Positions 41,206 through 48,522 of a DNA stretch of 57,992 nt are shown here, piece after piece. A program made the translations under genes and the position numbers. Each line of letters starts with the position of its first letter. Position 1 is the stretch's first letter. The notes under the pieces were generated by a model that was not told the origin of the DNA, did no database searches, and saw only the letters and a list, made by a program, of their open reading frames with translations. The DNA is from Acidobacteriota bacterium (GTDB lineage: Bacteria; Acidobacteriota; UBA4820; DSQY01): positions 1 to 57,992 of the forward strand of contig JAJYLT010000025.1 of assembly GCA_021787565.1 (NCBI GenBank). Direction: 5' to 3'.

Positions 41206-42581
41206 GCGTGTCCCCTGAACAGGCTCGGATCGATATCCAGCTTCTTGAGCTGCTCGTAGACGCTCTTCCTGCTCAGCCCCGCGTCCGTGGCCACCTGGCG
41301 GATGTTGCCTCGCCGGCGCTCCAGCGCCTGGAGAAAGTAGGAGCGAAGGAATGCCGCGTGCGCGGTGGACAGGTCCGATGGCCCGTCGGGCTTGGGCTGG
41401 GAGACCTCCGGCCCCAGGTGGACGACGTCCTCCGGCGTGATCACATCCGCCCTGCACAGCACGAGGGCCCGGCGGATGGTGTTCTCCAGCTCGCGCACGT
41501 TTCCCGGCCAGTCGTGCTGCACGAGCCGGTGCTGGGCCTCCGGAGAGATGCTCTTGACCGACGGGTTGATGGTCGGTGCGTGGCTGCGGATGAAGTGGTC
41601 GATCAGAAGCGGGATGTCCTCCTTCCGCTCCCGGAGGGGAGGGATCTGAATGGTGACCACGCTCAGGCGGTAGTAGAGGTCCTCCCTGAAGCGCCCCCCG
41701 GACACCTCCTGGTCGAGCTTCCGGTTCGTGGCCACGAGGATGCGCACGTCGAAGGTAGCAGGCGTGTTGCTGCCCAGCCGGCGGATCTGTCCATCCTGCA
41801 AGGCCCTGAGAAGCTTCATCTGGATGGTGAGGGGGGCATCCGCGATCTCGTCCAGGAAGAGGGTTCCGCCGTGGGCCTCCTCGAATAGCCCCTTTCGGGA
41901 GTTCGTCGCCCCGGTGAAGGCGCCCTTCTGGTATCCGAAGAGCTCGCTCTCGAGCAGGGTCTCCGGCACCGCGGCGCAATTGATGGGGACAAAGGGGTGG
42001 GAGCTCCGCGGGCTGAGGTTGTGGATGGCCCTCGCCACCAGCTCCTTGCCGGTGCCGCTCTCCCCGAGCATGACGACCGGCACGTCCCGGCGCGCGACCA
42101 GGCCCATCATCTGGAGGACGCGCTGCATCTGGGGGCTCTCTCCGATCAGATCCGGCGAGCGGACGCTGCGGGCGAGCCTCTCCTTGAGGACGCCCACCTC
42201 CTGACGAAGGGCGAACTGCTCCAGCGCCCTGGTCACTTTGACGTTCAGCTCGTCGGGAATGACCGGTTTGTTGATGTAATCGAAGGCTCCGGCCCTCATG
42301 GCCTGCACCGCCGTCTCGATGGAGGCGAAGGCCGTGACGATCATGACGACGATCTCGGGATTCCGGCGCTTGATTTCCTTGGTGAGTTCAACGCCGTTGG
42401 TGTTGGGCATCATGAGATCGGTCAGGACGAGGTGGACCGGCTCGCGCTCCAGGATCTCCAGGGTCTCCTTGGCGCTCTGCGCCAGGCGGAGCTGATAGCC
42501 CCTGTGCTCCAGGAACTTGGAGAGAAGACGCAAAGCACCTGGATCGTCATCGGTCAGGATGAGCGTGGGTCTCTCCAGCAT
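41202..42581 (-). CDS. NtrC-family sigma54-dependent response regulator
   Basis: The 459-residue product has a receiver domain (about 1-120; acceptor Asp in VLTDLMMPNTNG near 54), an AAA+ domain (about 140-370) and a Fis-type HTH (about 415-455). The AAA+ part has Walker A GESGTGKE, the sigma54-contacting GAFTGA loop (YQKGAFTGATNS) and Walker B GGTLFLDEIADAPL. All are intact, so it should activate sigma54 promoters. ATG 42581 has GGGGAG upstream. The next in-frame ATG upstream has none. Its target promoters are unknown, and no clear -24/-12 site was found in the window. It is the first gene of the phosphorelay-like operon. Confidence 0.95.
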   Translation of the reverse strand: MLERPTLILTDDDPGALRLLSKFLEHRGYQLRLAQSAKETLEILEREPVHLVLTDLMMPNTNGVELTKEIKRRNPEIVVMIVTAFASIETAVQAMRAGAFDYINKPVIPDELNVKVTRALEQFALRQEVGVLKERLARSVRSPDLIGESPQMQRVLQMMGLVARRDVPVVMLGESGTGKELVARAIHNLSPRSSHPFVPINCAAVPETLLESELFGYQKGAFTGATNSRKGLFEEAHGGTLFLDEIADAPLTIQMKLLRALQDGQIRRLGSNTPATFDVRILVATNRKLDQEVSGGRFREDLYYRLSVVTIQIPPLRERKEDIPLLIDHFIRSHAPTINPSVKSISPEAQHRLVQHDWPGNVRELENTIRRALVLCRADVITPEDVVHLGPEVSQPKPDGPSDLSTAHAAFLRSYFLQALERRRGNIRQVATDAGLSRKSVYEQLKKLDIDPSLFRGHA

Positions 42582-42664
42582 GGTCTCCCCTATGCTCTGA
42601 GCCATTCTAGACCGATGCCGCGCCAGTGCACAAGGCCGGAACGATGGATTGCGGTCTTCCCGCC

Positions 42665-42688
42665 CTCATCTCCTCATCTCCTCATCTC
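42665..42688. repeat. 8-bp tandem array (CTCATCTC)
   Basis: Three perfect copies of CTCATCTC lie in the 155-base spacer between ispF and the NtrC-type gene. Confidence 0.8.
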
Positions 42689-42736
42689 GGAGTCGTGGGA
42701 CGCCATGAAGCGGGAGACGAAGAAGAGGCGGACCGG

Positions 42737-43237
42737 TCAGGGCCCGAACCCTGGCCCCTCCTTGGGGATCTCCTCCAGGAGAACCACGGCGTGGCAGGCC
42801 ACCGCCAGACCGGCACCGATGTCCCCCAGTCCCTCCGTCGTCTTGGCCTTGATGTTCACGCACTTGGGATGGAGGTTGAGGTGGCGCGCCACGCTGTCTC
42901 GGAGGGCATCACGGTAGGGGGAAAGCTTGGGCTCCTGCGCGATCACGGTCACGTCGGCGTTCACCGGGGTGAAGCCTGCCCGGTTCACCTTCTCCAGCAC
43001 CTGGTCGCACAGGACGCTGCTGTCGATATCCTTCCACCGGGGGTCCGTATCCGGGAAGTGGAGCCCTATGTCGCCGAACCCCGCCGCACCCAGCAGGGCA
43101 TCCATGAGGGCGTGCAGGAGCACGTCCCCATCCGAATGGCCGAGCGAACCCCGGCTGTGGGGAATGGTGAGTCCCCCGAGCCTGAAGGGCCGTCCGGCCA
43201 CCAAACGATGCAGGTCCCATCCGTGCCCTACGCGCAT
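42737..43237 (-). CDS. ispF: 2-C-methyl-D-erythritol 2,4-cyclodiphosphate synthase
   Basis: The 166-residue enzyme of the MEP isoprenoid pathway cyclises CDP-methylerythritol phosphate with loss of CMP. Zinc and catalytic residues are in the N-terminal GHGWDLHRL (near residue 4) and the SLGHSDGDVLLHALMDALLGA block (near 35-55). The C-terminal block NIKAKTTEGLGDIG near 135 is characteristic. ATG 43237 gives the normal N terminus and overlaps the ispD stop by 10 bases. IspD and IspF are separate proteins here, not the fused IspDF of some proteobacteria. Confidence 0.95.
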   Translation of the reverse strand: MRVGHGWDLHRLVAGRPFRLGGLTIPHSRGSLGHSDGDVLLHALMDALLGAAGFGDIGLHFPDTDPRWKDIDSSVLCDQVLEKVNRAGFTPVNADVTVIAQEPKLSPYRDALRDSVARHLNLHPKCVNIKAKTTEGLGDIGAGLAVACHAVVLLEEIPKEGPGFGP

Positions 43238-43932
43238 CCCTTGCCCTCCAGAATGGATTCCACCAGAGCCACGTCCTCGGGGTAGGTCACCTTGATGTTC
43301 CAGGAGTAGCCCCGCACCCACACCACATCTCCGCCGCAGTGACGCACGAAGGAGGCGTCGTCGGTGCCATCGAACTCCTCCGCGAGCCCCCGGGCGTAGG
43401 CCTCCAGAACCGTGGCGAAGGGGAAAGCCTGGGGCGTGTAAGCGCGAACGAGCTTGCTGCGGTCCATGGCCTCCTGCGCCATCTGCCCTTCCACCTGCCA
43501 CAGCGTGTCCACGGCGGGCGCGCCCAGAAAGGCTCCGTCGTGGCCCGGGAGGGCCGTCAGCAGGGCCTGCACGTCCTCCTCCGCCACCAGGGGGCGGGCC
43601 GCGTCGTGGATCAGCACCACCTCGGGTGCATCGTCCTCCAAGGCCCGGAGGGCCGCCAGGGCCGATTCCGGCCGGGTCGGGCCTCCCGGAACCCACCCCT
43701 TGTAGCAGCGTCGGGGGTAAGGCAGGAGGGCCCGGTCCAGGAGCGGGCCGATGGTCTCGGCGATGGCCACGACGACGGAGGAGACCTCGGGAATCGCCTC
43801 GAACACGCGGAGGCTGTAGTGGATCATGGGGTGTCCGAGGATCGGGGTCAGCGGCTTGGGCGCCGCGCCTCCCAGGCGGGTTCCCATTCCTCCCGCCAGG
43901 ACCGCGACACCGAGCCGCCTGGGAGGATGCAC
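43228..43932 (-). CDS. ispD: 2-C-methyl-D-erythritol 4-phosphate cytidylyltransferase
   Basis: The 234-residue enzyme of the MEP pathway transfers CMP from CTP to methylerythritol phosphate. The nucleotide-binding motif AGGMGTRLGGAAPKPL is near residue 12, VLIHDAARPLV near 105 and the C-terminal EDVALVESILEGKG at the end. The start GTG 43932 lies inside the ribosome binding region at the end of frr (GGAGGTG). No ATG is available without losing the CTP site. It overlaps frr by a few bases only in its leader and ispF by 10 bases. Confidence 0.93.
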   Translation of the reverse strand: MHPPRRLGVAVLAGGMGTRLGGAAPKPLTPILGHPMIHYSLRVFEAIPEVSSVVVAIAETIGPLLDRALLPYPRRCYKGWVPGGPTRPESALAALRALEDDAPEVVLIHDAARPLVAEEDVQALLTALPGHDGAFLGAPAVDTLWQVEGQMAQEAMDRSKLVRAYTPQAFPFATVLEAYARGLAEEFDGTDDASFVRHCGGDVVWVRGYSWNIKVTYPEDVALVESILEGKGCA

Positions 43933-43933
43933 C

Positions 43934-44491
43934 TCACACCTCCATGATGTCCGCCTCCTTGCGGGTGACGGACCGGCTGATCTCCTCGATGTGGGTATCG
44001 TGCAGGTGCTGAATCTTTTCGAACGACTGGTCGCGGTCATCCTCGGAGATGGCCTTGGCCTTCTCCTCCTTTTCCACCTGCCCCCTCCCCTCGTGGCGGA
44101 TGTGGCGGATGGCCACCTTCCCCTTCTCGCCCACCTCGCGGGCCTTCTTGCAGAGGTCCTTCCTGCGCTCTTCGGTGAGGGCCGGGATGGGGATGCGGAT
44201 CACGCGGCCGTCGCTGGATGGGTTGAGGCCGATGTTGGCCTCCAAGATCGCGCGCTCGATGGTCGGGATCTGTTTCGGCTCCCAGGGCTGAACCATGATC
44301 ATGCGGGGTTCCGGCACGGAGAGGGTGGCCACCTGGTTGAGCGGCGCTCTGGACCCGTAGTAGTCCACCTTCACGGGCTCCAGAATGCTCAGGTTGGCCT
44401 TGCCGGTCCGAAGGAGCGACAGCTCGTGCTGGGTCGCCTCGACGGAAGACTTCATCTTTTCTTCCACTTCCCTGAGGATGTCCTTGAGCAT
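43934..44491 (-). CDS. frr: Ribosome recycling factor
   Basis: The 185-residue protein splits post-termination ribosomes with EF-G. It is recognisable by LRTGKANLSILEPVKVDYYGS near residue 28-48 (quoted in parts: LRTGKANLS, VKVDYYGS) and by IPIPALTEERRKDLCKKA near 122. The length is the standard 185 residues. It is encoded between pyrH and ispD, the usual order in many bacteria. ATG 44491 is the only plausible start, and an AGGTGA-type ribosome binding site precedes it. Confidence 0.97.
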   Translation of the reverse strand: MLKDILREVEEKMKSSVEATQHELSLLRTGKANLSILEPVKVDYYGSRAPLNQVATLSVPEPRMIMVQPWEPKQIPTIERAILEANIGLNPSSDGRVIRIPIPALTEERRKDLCKKAREVGEKGKVAIRHIRHEGRGQVEKEEKAKAISEDDRDQSFEKIQHLHDTHIEEISRSVTRKEADIMEV

Positions 44492-44546
44492 GCGTCACCT
44501 CCGCTGGTCTGTCCACGGGCCGCTCGGCGGCCGCTCCTCTCTTCCC

Positions 44547-45260
44547 TCACTGCACGATGGAGCCGATGGGGGCGCCTTCCACGATCCTGCGGATGTTGCC
44601 CTCCTCGAAGAGGTCGAAGACCCTGATCGGGATCCGGTTCTCCATGCAGAGGCTGATGGCCGTGGCATCCATCACCTTCAAACCCATCTCCAGCGCTTTC
44701 AGGTAGGTTAGGCTCTCGTAGCGCTGGGCCGAGGGATCTTTCTTGGGATCGGCCGAGTACACCCCGTCCACCTTGGTGGCCTTGAGGAGGAGCTCCGCCT
44801 TGATCTCGGTGGCCCGCAGCGCGGCGGCGGAGTCGGTGGTGAAGTAGGGGCTTCCCGTACCGGCGGCGAAGATCACGACCCTGCCCTTTTCGAGGTGGCG
44901 GATAGCGCGGCGCCGGATGTAGGGCTCGGCCAGCGCGTGCATGGCGATGGCCGTCATGAGACGCGTGCTCACGCCCCTCTGCTCCAGGGCATCCTGCAGG
45001 GCCAGCCCGTTGATGACCGTGGCGAGCATCCCCATGGAGTCGGCCGTCACGCGATCCAGACCCTGCTCCTGCGCCTGGATCCCGCGAAAGATGTTCCCTC
45101 CCCCCACCACGAGGGCCACGCTGACCCCCATGCCGTGGATCTCCTGGATCTCCGAGGCCACGGTGGAGACGGCATCGGGGTGGATGCCGTAGGGCACCTC
45201 GCCCATCAGGGCTTCGCCGGAGATTTTCAGGAGTATCCGCTTGTAGACGGCTCCCGCCAT
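44547..45260 (-). CDS. pyrH: Uridylate kinase
   Basis: The 237-residue enzyme makes UDP from UMP and ATP. Visible are [14 protein letters not shown] near residue 6, [10 protein letters not shown] near 50, the [37 protein letters not shown] block (in parts) near 118-150, and [15 protein letters not shown] near 160. The bacterial UMP kinase family lacks a classical Walker A. AGGAGG lies 9 bases before ATG 45260 and only 3 before ATG 45266, so 45260 is chosen. It is the first gene after the strong terminator behind tsf, so it needs its own promoter or some read-through. Confidence 0.95.
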   Translation of the reverse strand: MAGAVYKRILLKISGEALMGEVPYGIHPDAVSTVASEIQEIHGMGVSVALVVGGGNIFRGIQAQEQGLDRVTADSMGMLATVINGLALQDALEQRGVSTRLMTAIAMHALAEPYIRRRAIRHLEKGRVVIFAAGTGSPYFTTDSAAALRATEIKAELLLKATKVDGVYSADPKKDPSAQRYESLTYLKALEMGLKVMDATAISLCMENRIPIRVFDLFEEGNIRRIVEGAPIGSIVQ

Positions 45261-45298
45261 GGTCATCGACCTCCTCGCCATCTTACAAGGACGCCAGT

Positions 45299-45329
45299 TA
45301 AAACAAAAGGGCGGCCCGCGGCCGCCCTT
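45299..45329 (-). terminator. Rho-independent terminator after tsf
   Basis: On the minus strand AAGGGCGGCC (45320-45329 complement) pairs with GGCCGCCCTT over a 3-base loop, giving a 10-bp GC-rich stem directly followed by TTTTGTTTT (45300-45308). It lies just downstream of the tsf stop. Confidence 0.88.
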
Positions 45330-45341
45330 CGACTGTCCCGG

Positions 45342-46238
45342 TTAGGGGGCGTCGCACCCGGAGGGCTTGAGCCCCTCCCCGAGCACGTAACGCGAGAAGC
45401 GCTTCACCCGTATCTTGTCGCCGGCCACGGAGGCCAGATGCTTCTGGACGCTGACCGAGGGGTCCTTGATGAAGGGTTGCTCCAGGAGGCAGCTCTCCTC
45501 ATAGAACTTGTTCATCTTGCCCTCAACGATCTTATCCACGATGTTGGCGGGCTTGCCCTGGGCCAGCACCTGGGCACGGTAGATCTCGCGTTCGCCCGCG
45601 AGCACTTCCGGGGTGACCTGGTCGCGCCCTACGAATTTCGGTACCGACGCGGCCACCTGCATGCAGAGGTCCTTGACGATCTGGGAGTACTCCTCGCTCT
45701 TCGCCATGCCGGCATCCGAGCAGGAGGCCTCCATGAGCACGCCGATCTTGCTGCCGGGGTGGATGTAGGCGGCCACGGTCCCTTCCGCGGTCTGGTAGCG
45801 GTCGAACCGGCGCACCTGGATGTTCTCGCCAAGCTTGGCCACCTTCGCCACGATCGCGTCCTTCACCTTCTGCGCCGTGTCCGCGTGGAACGGCTGCTCC
45901 AGCAAGGCCTCAGGCGAAGAGGGGGCGCCCTCCTCCACCTGGCGGGCCAGGCCGGCCACCAGGGATTGGAAGTCGTCCGTCTTGGCGACAAAGTCGGTCT
46001 CGCAGTTGACCTCGATGAGCACACCCACCTTGGCGTTCCCGGCCACATGGGCGAACACGAGGCCCTCCGAGGCGGCCCGCATGGCCTTCTTCTCGGCCGT
46101 CGCGACACCCTTCTTGCGGAGGACCTTGACGGCCTCGTCGAGATTGCCGCCCGACTCCTCCAGGGCGCGCTTGCAGTCCATCATGCCGACGCCCGTCTTC
46201 TCTCTCAATTCCTGAACGAGCTTGGGGGAAACAGCCAT
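45342..46238 (-). CDS. tsf: Elongation factor Ts
   Basis: The 298-residue nucleotide-exchange factor for EF-Tu has the N-terminal UBA-like domain with LREKTGVGMMDCKRAL near residue 11 and the core motif VNCETDFVAKTDDF near 78. Two repeats of the dimerisation domain follow, and the C-terminal segment LLEQPFIKDPSVSVQKHL. ATG 46238 has AAGGAG eight bases upstream. The gene follows rpsB, which is the near-universal order, and is closed by a terminator. Confidence 0.96.
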   Translation of the reverse strand: MAVSPKLVQELREKTGVGMMDCKRALEESGGNLDEAVKVLRKKGVATAEKKAMRAASEGLVFAHVAGNAKVGVLIEVNCETDFVAKTDDFQSLVAGLARQVEEGAPSSPEALLEQPFHADTAQKVKDAIVAKVAKLGENIQVRRFDRYQTAEGTVAAYIHPGSKIGVLMEASCSDAGMAKSEEYSQIVKDLCMQVAASVPKFVGRDQVTPEVLAGEREIYRAQVLAQGKPANIVDKIVEGKMNKFYEESCLLEQPFIKDPSVSVQKHLASVAGDKIRVKRFSRYVLGEGLKPSGCDAP

Positions 46239-46243
46239 GGGGA

Positions 46244-47134
46244 TCACTCCTTCGCTTCGCCTGCGGAACGGGGCGGAGCCGCCTTGCGGGACGGGGCACG
46301 GCGAATCTTCCTGTCGGGAGTTTCCTTCTTGTCGTGGGCCTTTCCGCGCTTGGCATCGGGGACGGCCGCCTCGTCCACGATCTCGCCCGTGTCACGGCCG
46401 ATCTTGTCGGCCATGGCCTGGGACTCGGCCTTGGCCTCCTGCTGAGCCTGGTAGATGCCCTTCCCCTCCTCCACCGACTCGGCGATCTTCGAGGCGAAGA
46501 GCTGGATGGCGCGGACCGCGTCGTCGTTGGCGGGAATCGGGAAGTCGGCCTCGTCCGGGTCGCAGTTGGTGTCCACCATGGCCACCACGGGGATCCCCAG
46601 CTTCCTGGCCTCCCGGATGCAGTTCTTCTCCCGCTTCAGGTCCACCACGAAGAGCGCCGCGGGAAGGCGGCTCATCTCCATGATGCCCGATAGCATGGTC
46701 TCCAGCTTCTCCTTCTCCTTGGAGAGGAGGAGCTTCTCCTTCTTGGTGAGGTTTTCGAAGGCGGAGTCGCTCTCCATGCGGGAGAGGTCCTTGAGGCGCT
46801 GGACCCGCGTCATGATGGTGCGAAAGTTCGTGAGGGTGCCGCCCAGCCACCGCTCCGTGACGCACGGCATGTTGACCCTGGCCGCGGCCTCACGGATGGC
46901 CTCCTGGGCCTGGCGCTTGGTCCCGACGAAGAGGACCTTGCCGCCCCGCGCGGCCACCTCGGTCACGAAACCGGAGGCCTGCTTGAACTCGCGCAGGGTG
47001 TGCTGGAGGTCGATGATGTGAATGCCGTTGCGCTGGCCGAAGATGTAACGCTTCATCTTGGGGTTCCACTTCCGGGTGAGGTGGCCGAAGTGGACGCCGG
47101 ATTCGAGCAGTTCTTTCATGGTAACGTTAGCCAA
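46244..47134 (-). CDS. rpsB: Small subunit ribosomal protein S2
   Basis: The 296-residue product matches S2 along its core ([57 protein letters not shown]). It has an extended, charged C-terminal tail (about 225-296) beyond the usual roughly 240-residue length. TTG 47134 is chosen as start because it gives the family's N terminus ([11 protein letters not shown]) and AAGGAGGG lies five bases upstream. The ATG at 47119 would truncate the conserved start. The 216-base spacer towards rpsI could hold an autoregulatory leader. Confidence 0.95.
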   Translation of the reverse strand: MANVTMKELLESGVHFGHLTRKWNPKMKRYIFGQRNGIHIIDLQHTLREFKQASGFVTEVAARGGKVLFVGTKRQAQEAIREAAARVNMPCVTERWLGGTLTNFRTIMTRVQRLKDLSRMESDSAFENLTKKEKLLLSKEKEKLETMLSGIMEMSRLPAALFVVDLKREKNCIREARKLGIPVVAMVDTNCDPDEADFPIPANDDAVRAIQLFASKIAESVEEGKGIYQAQQEAKAESQAMADKIGRDTGEIVDEAAVPDAKRGKAHDKKETPDRKIRRAPSRKAAPPRSAGEAKE

Positions 47135-47183
47135 GGTACCCTCCTTCTGGCTGCCGCAGACGGGGCGGAAAGCCTTATGGCCA

Positions 47184-47203
47184 GGCGGCCCACCGTGGGC
47201 GCC
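47184..47203 (-). other. Hairpin in the rpsB leader
   Basis: A GC-rich imperfect palindrome (GGCGCCCACGGTGGGCCGCC on the minus strand) lies about 50 bases upstream of the rpsB start, in the 216-base spacer after rpsI. S2 autoregulates through its leader in several bacteria, but this hairpin alone does not show that. Confidence 0.35.
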
Positions 47204-47350
47204 TTGCCCGCCCCTTGCCTGTCCGCGGGATGACGGGACCGCGTTCGAACCGGGAGCCCGACCCTCCCCGGACCGAGGAAGGGCCACAGCCCTCCGCGAT
47301 CCAGGACGGCCGGGACGGCCCACCAACGGCGGGGGCCCTCCCGGTGAAGG

Positions 47351-47743
47351 TTAACGCTTGCTGAACTGGAACCGTTTGCGCGCCTTGGGGTGGCCGTACT
47401 TCTTGCGCTCCACCTCTCGCGCGTCGCGGGTCAACATGCCCGCGGCCTTCAGCTTGCCCCTGAGCTCCTGGTTGTACTCCAGGAGGGCACGGCTGATGCC
47501 GTGGCGGACCGCACCCGCCTGCCCCGAGGACCCGCCGCCCTGGACGTTCACGAAGATGTCGAACTTGTCCAGCGTGCTGGTCATGACCAGCGGGCTCTGG
47601 ATGAGCATACGGTGAAGGGGATTCGGAAAGTAGTTCTCGAACTCCCGCTTGTTCACCGAAATGGTGCCCTTCCCCGGCCGCAGGTAGACGCGAGCCACGG
47701 AGGTCTTGCGCCTTCCGGTTCCCTGGTATTGGATCACGCTCAT
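47351..47743 (-). CDS. rpsI: Small subunit ribosomal protein S9
   Basis: The 130-residue product carries S9 blocks: [21 protein letters not shown] near residue 5, [28 protein letters not shown] (in parts) near 60-87, and the C-terminal [11 protein letters not shown] that reaches into the ribosomal P site. It follows rplM after 17 bases, the standard pairing. Confidence 0.97.
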   Translation of the reverse strand: MSVIQYQGTGRRKTSVARVYLRPGKGTISVNKREFENYFPNPLHRMLIQSPLVMTSTLDKFDIFVNVQGGGSSGQAGAVRHGISRALLEYNQELRGKLKAAGMLTRDAREVERKKYGHPKARKRFQFSKR

Positions 47744-47760
47744 GCCTCAGACTCCTGCAT

Positions 47761-48198
47761 TCAGCTCAATTTCACTGGGAAGGGCTCAGGCTTCTGGGCC
47801 TGATGGGGGTGGTGATCCCCGGCGTAGACCTTCATCTTCCGTATGAGGCGATCCCCGATGCGGTTCTTGGGCAGCATGCCCCTCACGGCCTTCTCGATGA
47901 GACGGGTGGGGTGCTTGGCCACGAGGTCCCTGGCCGCCGTCTCCTTCAGGCCTCCGGGGTACATCGAGTGGTGCCGGTAGATCTTGTCGGTCCATTTCGT
48001 TCCCGTGAGTCGCACCTTCTCGGCGTTGACCACCACGACGAAGTCGCCCGTCTGGACGTGGGGCGTATAGCAGGTCTTGTGCTTGCCCATGAGGACGCGG
48101 GCCACTTCGGTCGCCAGCCTGCCCAGGGTCTTTCCGTCGGCATCCACCAAGAACCAGCTCCGCGGAATCTCCCCATTCTTTGGGAAATACGTGCTCAT
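47761..48198 (-). CDS. rplM: Large subunit ribosomal protein L13
   Basis: The 145-residue product shows L13 blocks: WFLVDADGKTLGRLATEVARVLMGKHK near residue 15-40 (in parts), GDFVVVVNAEKVRLTG near 52, KIYRHHSMYPGGLKE near 72 and AVRGMLPKNRIGDRLIRKMKVY near 108. ATG 48198 has GAGGAGAG seven bases upstream. A consensus promoter lies at 48254-48282, so this is the first gene of the rplM-rpsI-rpsB-tsf unit. Confidence 0.97.
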   Translation of the reverse strand: MSTYFPKNGEIPRSWFLVDADGKTLGRLATEVARVLMGKHKTCYTPHVQTGDFVVVVNAEKVRLTGTKWTDKIYRHHSMYPGGLKETAARDLVAKHPTRLIEKAVRGMLPKNRIGDRLIRKMKVYAGDHHPHQAQKPEPFPVKLS

Positions 48199-48253
48199 CT
48201 GAACTCTCCTCAACTCGAACGCCTGGGCGGGCCATACGGCCGCGCAATTATTG

Positions 48254-48282
48254 AGTTTACGATAAAAGGCTTCCAGTGTCAA
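48254..48282 (-). promoter_or_regulatory. Strong sigma70-type promoter for rplM-rpsI
   Basis: On the minus strand a perfect TTGACA (48277-48282) and TAAACT (48254-48259) are separated by 17 bases. The start codon at 48198 lies about 55 bases downstream of the -10 box. Confidence 0.85.
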
Positions 48283-48285
48283 GGC

Positions 48286-48311
48286 TTGGGAGGAACCCTT
48301 GGGAGGAACCC
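48286..48311. repeat. 13-bp tandem direct repeat upstream of the rplM promoter
   Basis: TTGGGAGGAACCC occurs twice head to tail (48286-48298 and 48299-48311), starting three bases upstream of the -35 box of the rplM promoter. The position suits an activator or repressor site, but no known operator is recognised. Confidence 0.7.
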
Positions 48312-48335
48312 AAGTTCCGCGATGGAATTGCACTC

Positions 48336-48427
48336 GTAGGAGCGCCGCCCCCGGCGCGACGGACCGTACGCGGGCACCGCATCCTGGTCGCAGGGTCACC
48401 CGGTTCGCGGCGAGGCGCCGCTCCTAC
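48336..48427. repeat. Inverted pair of REP-like units
   Basis: A plus-strand unit (48336-48362) and a minus-strand unit (48401-48427) both start GTAGGAGCG and carry GCGCGAC or GCCGCGA at the foot of a hairpin, 38 bases apart. GTAG at the head of a GC-rich stem is typical of REP elements mobilised by RAYT transposases. They occupy the spacer between the rplM promoter and the S55 peptidase gene. Confidence 0.75.
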
Positions 48428-48522
48428 GCAGGCGTTGAGCCGCTATCGCGGAATTGGGGTCCCTTCCCCCTCCTGCCCGCATGGGCCGCTCATGTTATCA
48501 TGGAGCGCGTTTTGGAGGTTGA

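Noticed and set aside
42582-42660. Sigma54 (-24/-12) promoter in front of the NtrC-type gene
   Set aside because: GG-N10-GC-type spacing was sought, but no TGGC...TTGC pair with the right distance was found.
47135-47350. tRNA-like GTTCGAA box (about 47243-47249) between rpsI and rpsB
   Set aside because: The surrounding bases do not form a cloverleaf: no acceptor stem, D arm or anticodon arm could be paired.
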